From: Aulostomus chinensis | Lineage: Eukaryota > Chordata > Actinopteri > Syngnathiformes > Aulostomidae | Length of the DNA: 64,000 nt | Direction: 5' to 3' | Assembly (NCBI GenBank): GCA_037954235.1 | Contig: JBBMOA010000003.1 | Span: forward strand, 6,811,453 to 6,875,452 | In this document: in pieces, positions 44,841 through 55,400 of the stretch | Layout: every line of letters starts with the position of its first letter | How positions within the stretch are numbered: position 1 is the first letter of the stretch | Made by a program: the position numbers and the translations under genes | Notes under the pieces: model-generated | Seen by the model: only the letters and a program-made list of their open reading frames with translations | Told to the model about the DNA's origin: nothing | The model's database searches: none

Positions 44841-47774
44841 TAAGTAACTACATTAGTTATTAACTTTTATGATCACCCCAGTGCTTCCCTTCCTGTTTTT
44901 GAATGCACTCATACTACAGCGGTGACTTCCCCAACATGGAGAGGTGGAGAGCTGCTCAAGAGGAAAAACTATAATCCTTTCCAAATATGAGTGCCATAAA
45001 TCTATTATAAAAATGGAAAATGCATGTCACTCACAGGGATGCTCTCAGAAAATGCCTAAGGCTTTTGACTGTCACAAAAAAAACCCAGAACTCATTAGAG
45101 ACTCTCCCCCCGTCCACGGGATCCTCTAATAGTGAACGGTGCTTCCATGTATTTTGAATCTTGTATCTTACCTCTTAACCTGTTACGTAGCAGGGCAGGT
45201 CTGCAGAATAAACTACCATGGTGATGTAGTCTGATGAAAAGTGACCCACCTTTGTCATTCAGAAAATCCCAGGTTGAACATGAAGTTACCCCGCTACTCT
45301 CACTATGTAGTACAGGCCCCAGGTCAAGACTCTCACTCATGCATGTTCACACTCAGTACGTTTAAGTTGTGTTACTGCATGTAAAACTTGACTTTTGAAA
45401 TAAATGTAAAGGTGTTAGCCTGGCTGAAATTGCAGTGAGTGGTCAGACCAACACACCCAGATAGTGCAGTTGGGGATTGAATTACTCACACATGTATACG
45501 CTTCAATCAACACCCAATCGGCCTGTCGTTTTGCGCATGTTCACATGTCAACTGTTGTCTTTAACCTGGACGCAGAACAGGTGAAAGGGGTATCATCAGG
45601 GCTGGTGAAACGATGGTGAAAACAAGGCATTTTTGTAGAAAGAGACAAACGATGCTTTCTCAACTAAGGAGTTGTCCATTTTTCTTAAAAAAAAAATCTT
45701 TGGATTTATGTCCACAATTGGAATTTTTGTGAACCTAAAAAAGGAAAGTCTTACTGTCACCTATCTTGAGGCAGAGATGCTTCTGTGGATAAATTGGTTC
45801 TTCCCCACTTTGTATACTGGGACAGCAGCAGTAGTCCAATTAAATGACCTATTCAAGCAGTAACTGTAGCTTGACTTCATTGTGCATGTTAAACGTACTG
45901 ACTGAGATAATTCCATTTGTTCATCAGACAGTTTGCCTCAGAGATTTAGTGGAGGGTGCAGTGCAGTTGCTTGACAATTGCGAGTTAATGTCATTTTGAT
46001 GAGCTGCAAATGAAAGCACTTTGCCATGCTTGTGTTGTCTGACGATGCAACAATGTGTGTGAGAACTCAACTAAATAGTGAAGTCACCATGTGTTATCAT
46101 AGAGTGCAACAGGATGCTGGATATGTGTGAGACACTGTTGGGGCTCTCTGCCACACAGTGATTGTCATGAACCTGTATTGCCTTTGATTTTGTCACACAA
46201 CAGACCAGTTTGATTCACTTTGTCAGCTGTTAGCTGTGATGCAGTTTGCTAAACTGTCAGCGGAAAGAAGGGACGAAGTTAAGGAGGAAAGGAAAGGAAG
46301 GAAATGTGGTGAGATTAGAAGGTGAAAGGAGAGGGCTGCATAGCTGTGGATGTTAACCCCCTTCCCCTCACTCATAGCACAGGTATTATTACTCTGTGTT
46401 TCATTGTGGTTCATAAAATCAAAATGATATATTTATTATTAATATTCCTGATGTTTAAAATAGAACATTATATTTAAAAAAATCTTAAGAATAAAAGCTG
46501 AAAATGATGTTTAATGTTTTTAAAAAGAGATGTTTAGTTTTTGTATAAGATGATATTTTGTGTGGTTTGTCTACAATGTTAAAATAAGAAATTGAATGTA
46601 CTGTGTTCAGTTAACAGGCTTAGATTGGATCAATGAAGTCATGAATAAAAATTAAAACATTCCCTTGTTGAGTTTGCTTTTGGCCGTCCACGTTTTCATT
46701 TTGCACCTCAGCGCTGATAGAATGCTACTCTGGTATTATTATGGGATGCTGCAGAATAAAGGCAGTACAGCAGATGAACAGAGGGAGGTGCTGCTAGGCT
46801 GCATGTTGGGACAGTACGACTAGTGTACTGCTGATGATTGAAGCTGCAAAACTATCAACTAGAATATAACCTGAGTAAGAAATATGTATAAAAAAAAGTT
46901 AAGTGTTCAGTATAGAGACCAAGGCTTTGTGTGTACATAATCTTGAAAACAGACTTCTTACTGGAAAACTGATTTAGAAACCAAAAAAGAAAATAAATAT
47001 AATAACATTGAAATTTGAATTTATGTGAAAACGGAATGCACATTAATCATCCGATCCAAAACCGACCAATCCCTCTTGAGAACAAACAAAGACCCTCATG
47101 AACTGAGGACAGAGGTCACTATGTTTCTCTTCAATGAGACAAACAGGAGGATCATATTTGAGTAGCATGAGCTTTTAGCCTCTACACTCAAATAGGAACA
47201 GTTTCATTTTCTTGTGCGTTAATCAAGATGTTGCTGAACAAAACGTCTGTTCATCTTGAGTTCACGACAATGCTGATTTTGTGGTGGTGTCCTGTCCATT
47301 TCAGTGTCTTCCTGGTGCGGATTAAAAACACAGCTAAGTTGGAACATTCATGAATAAAATGACTGAAGGTCCTAACAGAGGATGGTCTGAAAAACAGTCT
47401 AGTCTTGTTACAAGTTGGGCAAATAGCATGAGCTGATGTTGTTATCAAGTGAGTATTGGCTAATGTTAGCTAACTAGTGGACTTAAACATATTATTTAAA
47501 GATGATTCAGATCAAAATTGAAATCCTTTACACATGAATAAAAAAAATACAAATATGAATAAATTCGTTTTTATCTTGTGGGGTGAGTGATTAAGAGGTA
47601 AATCCTACACGTTTATAAGGTCGTGTATAAATGTCAGAATCATTCGGGACTGGGCCCCCCGGGGGTCTGATCCTGTAGACTAGACCCGACCGAGGGAATG
47701 CAGCGTTACTTCAAGGTCGACTAGAAAATAACGGTCATCCTCTCTGCGGTGCAGCTAGGCTCGCATATTCACTT
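44841..47774. other. Between cdk18 and mfsd4a
   Basis: Mostly unique AT-rich sequence. The part up to about 46660 may be distal cdk18 3' UTR ending at the AATAAA at 46644. No further gene is seen. Confidence 0.4.
46644..46649 (+). terminator. Candidate distal poly(A) signal of cdk18
   Basis: AATAAA followed after about 25 bases by a GT-rich stretch (TTGTTGAGTTTGC). One of three candidates. Confidence 0.3.
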
Positions 47775-47780
47775 CACGTG
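47775..47780. promoter_or_regulatory. E-box CACGTG
   Basis: A canonical palindromic E-box about 280 bases upstream of the mfsd4a start codon. Use is unproven. Confidence 0.35.
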
Positions 47781-48002
47781 TCTGATTAAATTTGTTGGCC
47801 AGATAAACTTTGGCTTTCTTAAAAGTTAATCTCTTTCCATACAAATCTAAAACTATAGAACAAATACAAACTGACATCAAAATAAAAATGCCTATTAATG
47901 CCGTTCACTATCGATAATAACAGCATCTGTGGGATAAGGATTGGACTTCTTATTTACCGACCCTCCTACCTTCCTGCCCTAATCAAATGAGGGCGGTTAT
48001 TG

Positions 48003-48018
48003 TGACGTCAGTGACTCA
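48003..48018 (+). promoter_or_regulatory. CRE and AP-1-like sites at the mfsd4a promoter
   Basis: TGACGTCA, the full palindromic CRE, is followed after one base by TGACTCA, a consensus AP-1 site, 40-55 bases before the mfsd4a ATG. Binding by CREB/ATF or Jun/Fos is inference. Confidence 0.55.
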
Positions 48019-48057
48019 CCTTCACCTGCTGTGAACTCCTGCGGGAGTCAAGACGAC

Positions 48058-48290
48058 ATGAGGCTGCTGGACGAGCGCATCTGCTCGCTGTTCCAGTCCC
48101 GCTGGCAGCACACCGTCACTTACTGGAGCGTCTTCTTCAGCTTTGGCCTGTACATCGCCTTCCTGGGACCCACGGTCCTGGATCTGAAGTGTCAGACCCA
48201 CTCCACGTTCGAGGAGATCACCTGGGTTTTCTTCTCTCAGCAGCTCTTCCTTCTGGCAGGCAGCTGCCTGGGAGGACTTTGGAAGAAAAC
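48058..48290 (+). CDS. mfsd4a: mfsd4a coding exon 1
   Basis: Residues 1-78: a short cytoplasmic N-terminus, TM1 about 20-41, and TM2 beginning WVFFSQQLFLLAG. The donor is GTAAGT; an ATC/CAT repeat follows within 20 bases. Confidence 0.93.
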
Positions 48291-51200
48291 GTAAGTTTCG
48301 TATCTGTTGTGATCATCATCATCATCATCATCATGTCTACTGTGGGATTACGTCATACACATGACACTACTTGCCGTTGTTGAAAGCGAGGTTGAGCGTT
48401 TCATGCCGTGACACAACGGCAATGGCGTGAGTTTTAGCGTCCCTCTAACGTCGAGTCCTGGCCTTCATGCAATTGATTCAGCACTAGTTTCAAGTTAAAA
48501 TTCGAACCTCCCAAATGAAATGACAGCTCCAGACTGATATTGATTAGATTAATGAATCAGCTGATATTAGTTGTAAAGGCAGGTTCATACTTTCAACCAA
48601 ATTACGTATTAAAAGTATAAGTAGACCTTCTCCCTATGAAAAATGTATATTTGTTTCATCAATCACTCCATTGACGTGTTTATGTGAGCACATTATGAAT
48701 GTCGCTATAGTAATCAAGCCTATATATTTTCTGTATATGGCCAATATATATGCATAAGTATAGTCCATCCATCCATCCATCCATCCATCCATTGTCTTCC
48801 GCTTGTTCCTATTAAGGGTCACGGGGGGGGGGGGGGGCTGGAGCCTATCCCAGCGGCTACGAGCGAGAGGCGGGGTTCACCCTGGACAGGTCGCCAGTGC
48901 ATAAGCATAGTATTATATCTAATTTTATGATGTTGGTGAATTTTTTTATTATGTTAATCTCTAAACAAACAAAAACAAACAATCATTATTTTATCTGTAG
49001 CAGCCGACACATTAAAAACACATGGATCTCTCTGGCTGTCTATGCACCCACAGCTCACTCGTGGCTCTCTTAGTTTTGAACTTCTAGTCACGTCACCTAC
49101 CCCTCAGGGGCAGTCTGGCTTAAAATGTAAACATTTGAGATTGAATATGCATCAACAAATATTAATAAAGCCCTGATCATAGGCTGGAACCCAAGGAACT
49201 TTTTTTGGAGCACTCAGAAAAGGTGAGGGGGTTGAGGGCTCTCATAATCATACTCAGTAAATAAAAGATGTTGGAGCAACAACAAGGTCAAGGTGACTGC
49301 ACAGTTGCAACAGCAGTCTGCTGAGGGCGGAGTCACGGTGATAAGAGAAGTTCTAATGCATTATAATTCTAGTCTCACTTGCCGAATTTGTCAGGTGCAC
49401 GTAGATAAAAAAAACTGGGCTGAAACTGGGGTTGTTTCTGGGTCGTTGAAGCTGGTGACTGACAGCACAACGTCTTCGTGGAACTGCTAATGTGCGTCTT
49501 GAAGCCTGCCTTCTGCTGGCTCAAATTGTTCAGCAGCAGCCCTAGTTACCAAACATTATAAACACCACAAAGAGAGGATTTTTTTCAGTAACTCTTTTAT
49601 ACTTGATTAGTTCAAATAAATTCTCATGTGAGAATATTAATAGTTCAAACCTAAAATTTGTCATTCTGTAAATGTACTGTCAACACTGTGTCCTCTCCAG
49701 ACTTAGGTTTTCCCTGTCAGCCCTCTTCTCCTGCACTCTGATCATCTCCCTCGTCTTTGCCTTCATACCACTATGTCACCACGTGGTACTGTTGGCCATT
49801 GCCATAGCAACTGCTGGCACAGCCATGGGGATGATTGACACCATTGCCAACATGCAGCTGGTGAAGCTCTACCATGAGGACTCTGCCATCTTCTTGCAGG
49901 TGTGTGTAGGTTCAAGTATTAGTCTTGCTAGTGCCATCCAGCCATCCAATCATCCCATCCATTTTCTCTTTTTCTATACCACTTATATCCGTTGAGGGTT
50001 GTGGGGGGTGTTGAGCCTCTTCCAGCTAACATTGGGCAGGAGGTGGGGTTCACCCTGGATGGCTCGCCAGTCCATCGCAGGGCCATAAGGAGCAATTAGG
50101 GCTCAGTGTCTTGTTTACAGGAACTTGGACATGGTCACCTGGGGAAGGGAGGATCAAACCAGCGACCCTTCAGTTGCTAGATAGCCACTCTACCTCTGAG
50201 CCATGCCACCTCACTACTCCAATGCCATGTGACCAAACATGCTGAACCTTGCCAAAACTATGGATAGGAAGCTCTAGTAATAATGCCAAAGTCATTTCTG
50301 CTGATGGGTTCAATCCTTCATAGATTCTTTATTGATTTTCAGTGTGGATAGGAGGCCTGCGCAGGTTGTCAGTGTCAACATAACTGGGCTGTTCCCAATG
50401 AAATTGCGTTTGAGGTGTGCAAACACTGCATGGTTGGCAGGCTGGAGCAAGTGACTCCACCCAGAGAAGGCACACTTGAACGTGGCCAGGCTCAGAAGGA
50501 TATGGAGCTGAGGGGAGTGAGTCTTGAGAGCTGGCTGCAACAGAAATGTTCCAGTGGAGAGAATTTCATGGGCCAGTGAAAACTCCATTACATTATAGGG
50601 ACAGATTAGTCATAACACCACAGGAAGTGATTTTCTTTTTTCTTACACTTTGATGATCTCCTCTAAGAGGGGTGACCAGATCCATCTCAGATTTGGTCAC
50701 AACCACCTTAAAAACTTGGTTACTGTGAAGAATCTGAGTTTTTATTAAATCGTGTCACAGTGGTGGTGGTGGTGGTGGTGGGGGTCTAATTAGATATTCC
50801 ACCTTAGAACAGGAAACTATTGTAATTGGAATCTGCATGTACTGATTTTTTCCATTCTTAATACATTTAAGAGTCCAGCCTAAAGACATTCACAAGCTAA
50901 ATTTGAGTCCACCTGGCACCTGACCTTGGCACCAGCAGGAAGTGAGCCTGATGGAAGAGACATCGAAATTACATTCATCTGATAAACAGCAACAACAATG
51001 ATTGTGGATTCAGGAAGTCATATTTGCTTTACACTGTAGCATTAGGCAGCTCCTTGATGGAAAAATCCAAATATTATAAGGTTTCACCTCCCTCTCGCTC
51101 TACGCAACACTTTTCTTTTCTTCACAGCTGATGAAGGAATTGCTGTGAAACGTGTTGCTGTCTGGATATCGATGATTGTCATTGCTGACACACCGAATAG

Positions 51201-52412
51201 ACCCTGCTACATGTAATTTAATGGAGCACATGGAGTCAAACCTCTGTGCGGTCATCAATTCAGTGTGGTTTCTCACTGTTCTTACTAAAGGCCGCCTCTT
51301 CACCTCTCCCCAGGCCCTGCACTTCTTCATAGGGCTGGGAGCGCTGGTTAGCCCACTGGTTGTGGAGCCTTTCCTGGCCGATGACAGTTGTGTTGTGGCC
51401 TCAAACTGGACTGGCAACTCTTCCAACTTGTCCTCATTAGAACCCCAGCACCTACACAGTAGTGTGTCCAGCCATGGAGCAGCGCCACACAATGTCTCCC
51501 TGTATCCCCTGCAGACGGTGGAAGACAGCTTCACCACAGTGTCCTACGCCTTCTGGATCATGTCTCTGATCAATGTGAGTTCATTGACCCTCTTCATTGA
51601 CAAGTATGTCAAAATCTGATGAAGACCCATAAATTACTACATTCATATGATTAATTGATGTTGGTTTGTATCACTTGACTAGTATAGTGAATCGTTAGTG
51701 TTCGTGTTTTACTTAACTGTTTTTTTTTATTATTATTGGTTACTTGTTTAAAGCAGGCACCTTATTCTGGGGTTTTGTGTTATATCTGACAGTTAATGTC
51801 TGGGATGTTTCTTGATATGTGAATACATACAAAAAGCAAACACAAATATCACGAGAACACAAGTCTTCAGCCTCTGTAGCATCTTTGTTGGAGCTAAAGC
51901 CCTGCTCGTGCTTCAGGTAAAAACGCCAAGAAGACTGCAAACCTCCAACAACCGACACCTGACATACTGTAGCCACCTCCACTCAAGCCTTTACCCCCAC
52001 AATTTGTGTATTTGGAAAATCTGGCTTACTCTGCCTACTTTCACACTCTTCTCCTCACAGGAGCTACCACAGCAGATGTGCCAGTATAATCAAACACTGT
52101 AAATCAAAGACAGACACTTTTCTATCGTCACAGCGGCATTTCATTTAATCTGCCCTCTGTCATCATCAGCCTCATGTCACTAATGCTCGTGTTCTTACTC
52201 TCACCATCTTGAATCAAGCTACACTATGTAATTATCTTTCTTTCCTACATGTAATACTTGTGAAATACATTTTTGATGTAACATATAGAGACACGTTCTT
52301 GAATACTTCAGATTGTGCAGCTCACTGTTGTGATGAAAAGGCCTGCCGACATATTCATGACAGGAGGATTGATGAGACATGAGATGACACAAAGTGACTT
52401 TGTCAACAGCTG

Positions 52413-52453
<41 letters not shown>

Positions 52454-55400
52454 GGGGGTGGGGTGAGGGGCATGCGCATCTTGACAGCTCCCTGTGCCAG
52501 CAGCAGTGCTTGCGTTGATGTACTATGAAAGATTACTGCCCTGCTGTCACAGCAGTCCACCTCTGCTCAACAAAGATAGCGGCCCTAATGGGGTCAGCAG
52601 CCAAGGTAATGTATCTATTTCTGCATGTGTGTGTGTTAGAGAGAACTGGATTACAAACTTCTTGGACTTCTTTTCCCTACAGCTCACAGCAGTGTGTTCA
52701 GTTGCTGTAACCTTGACAAACTCAGGGGTCGTCGTCCCACATTCTTCTTGCTCCATGCTCTGGGAGGAGTCATTCTCTTCATCACTGATGGAGTTATTGT
52801 GAGACCTCTTGCTCCAACACACACGTTCACATTTCCATTGCATGCTGCGGTCCAACATTTTGCTGTATTTCTCACGCGCCAGGGCTCCTATGCAGGTTTT
52901 GTCTACTCCTATGCTGTCTCTCCTCCTTTGCTGATGGCTCATAAGACGGCAGGCTATCTGGACAGTACATTCTGGGCTTCCATCACTGCAGGACGGCTGG
53001 CTTTCATCTACCTGTCCTGCAGATACACAGCGCCTCGCCTTCTCACCTTGTGTCTGGTAGGACCACACATCCATCCATCCATTTTCTATACCACCGCTTG
53101 TCCTTTAAAGGTTGGGGGGGGGGGGGGGGGCTAGAGCCTATCCCAGCTTACATTGGGCAAGAGGCGGGGTACGCCCTGCACGGGTCAGTCCATCACAGGG
53201 CCATCAGGAGCAATTAGGGGTTCAGTATTTTGCTCAAGGAGACTTGGACATGGTCACCGGGGTAAATAAGGATAGAACCAGCGACCCTTCGGTTGGTACA
53301 CAGCCACTCTACAGCCATGCTGCCCCATAGGACCACATATCTAGGGGACAATTGTAGTCCAAAGAGAATACAGTAGCTCAAAAGCAACAATGATCTGCGT
53401 GTCTTGAACAAGCAATAGAGGTCATTCACTGCAGTCATGTGAGCGTTATAACCAAATATTTGAACTGGGTGGGAATTTATTATCCTCAAGAGGTAAAGGT
53501 TGAAGCAGATGTAAAGACATGATTAAACAGTGACCTCTTCCTGGTGAACATAGCAGATGTCGGGACTCTCTTATCTGTTGTCATCCTTGGGTTTTGTTTC
53601 ATTAATGTGTGATTCCTGTTTTTGGATGTATGAGTTTGTTTCCATGAAACTGAGAGACCAAGATACACTATCTGGGTGTGTGTGGTGTCTGAGTCTTCAC
53701 CTGTGGATGCTGCTCTTTCAAAATGAATTGCAGCTTGAGCGTTGCAGCAGCCTAAGCTCTCATCTTGCTTGGCTGATGATCAGCAGGTCCAGGCAGTGGC
53801 ATAGGTTAAAAAGCAGCCAGATTTGTGCAGATTAACGTCTGCAGTGGGCTAGAGGTTACCTTTGTTGGGCAGAGTTCCAATTCTAGTTCCATTTTTCCTA
53901 TTGATCTGTAGTCAAGTGATAGAAATTCAAAATCCATGAAGTAATGCTCTATGATGAGATGACTCTGAAGAAAGACCACTAAATATTCCATTTCAATTCA
54001 ATATCTAGAACATCAATAAACTGCCAACGTCTGCTTCACTTGCTACTTCCTCTTTTTAATCAGGGAGACCATCAAATTCACATTCTCCAGTCAAAAGTCA
54101 GTGAAGTACAGTATGTTTTGATTCTTTAGTTGGTTGTACAGTAATGAAAATATAGCTATGAGTTATTATTCCAATCTTTTAATTGTTAACAAGAACATTC
54201 TGCTCTTCCCTTACCCAGTAAGGACAGAGAATAACTGACTGCCAACAAGCAGAACTGCCCAATGTTGAATCTCTGCAATCACGGATGATGTTTTTCGGTA
54301 CTGCAATGATCAGCTGTTTCCTGATTTTAAAACTCCCGGCTGTGGGTCGCACAGCAGTTTTCGTCATCATGGACACCTCCACCCACCTCACACATCCAGC
54401 ACATTGACGGCTTGGATTCACACAGCAATGGAGGCGGCAATAAGCGTACCCTCAGAGGAGGAATATTGCCGGGCCAAAATGGACCCCCAATTTGCTGCAC
54501 TCTGTCTGAAACCTCAGACTGAGCCGTAAAAAAGATGGGCAAATTAGCAGATTGCTGTCCAGCATAAAACTGTTTTGTGACTAATAAAATTTAGCAGTGT
54601 AATTTCATCTCACCCTAGGCTCGTCTTTTGGTGACAATAAAGCTTCTGGTATTCTGGTATGGTATTATTACTATTCTCAGTTTTCAAGTAATTTACATGC
54701 CAACGCATATCATTGTTAACCTGAAGTGAAAATAATGTGAAGATTTGCTGCTTTTCCTTTTTTCTATTTTAATAATTTTCAATCCATTGACTTTCTATAC
54801 TTTTGTTAGGTAAAAGTAAACACATTGACAGTGCTGCTCTGGGTATTTACCATGACGTCTGCCACTTAAGTCAGAAAAGACAATGAAGCTGTGACTAATA
54901 CATTTCTGTTAGTTACAATCAGCTCTACCTCATCTGCCACTCAACATTCAGACTCCGCTTCTACAGGATTTAAATGCTCAGTAACAATTCTCATATGGTG
55001 TAACACTCAGAAGTAACATTTTTCTGCATGTATTACTTTAATACACCCTGCACAGTTCCCCGATTATCCTTTTATACTAGTTTGTAACAGAGCACCCTCA
55101 CAGCATGTTAGAACTGTAACTACATCAAAGGATGTAAATGCTTCCTGCACCTCTGGGTGTGAGGGAAAAAAGAAGTCATAAATAAAAGCTAAGAGAACAC
55201 ACAACCACACATGCACACACACTCACACCCACATGGTGCTAAACTCCAGCAAGGCACAGGATTATTACCTCCACCATGGAGGTCATGTGATCACATCATG
55301 AGTTATGACCCGTGGCTGGGGTGTATATCTACAGGGCATATATGTGAAGGGCATCCCTCTGCTGCTCTCCATGCTTGCACGCCACCCCTTTTACATGCTG

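Noticed and set aside
48307..48333. (ATC)n after mfsd4a exon 1 as coding His/Ile repeat
   Set aside because: The GTAAGT donor at 48291 precedes it and the next exon completes the split Thr codon, so the repeat is intronic.
52694..53134. A single 146-codon exon across mfsd4a exons 5 and 6
   Set aside because: Alignment to the human protein requires removal of the 84 bases at 52799-52882, which have GT..AG ends. Recorded instead as a possible retained intron.
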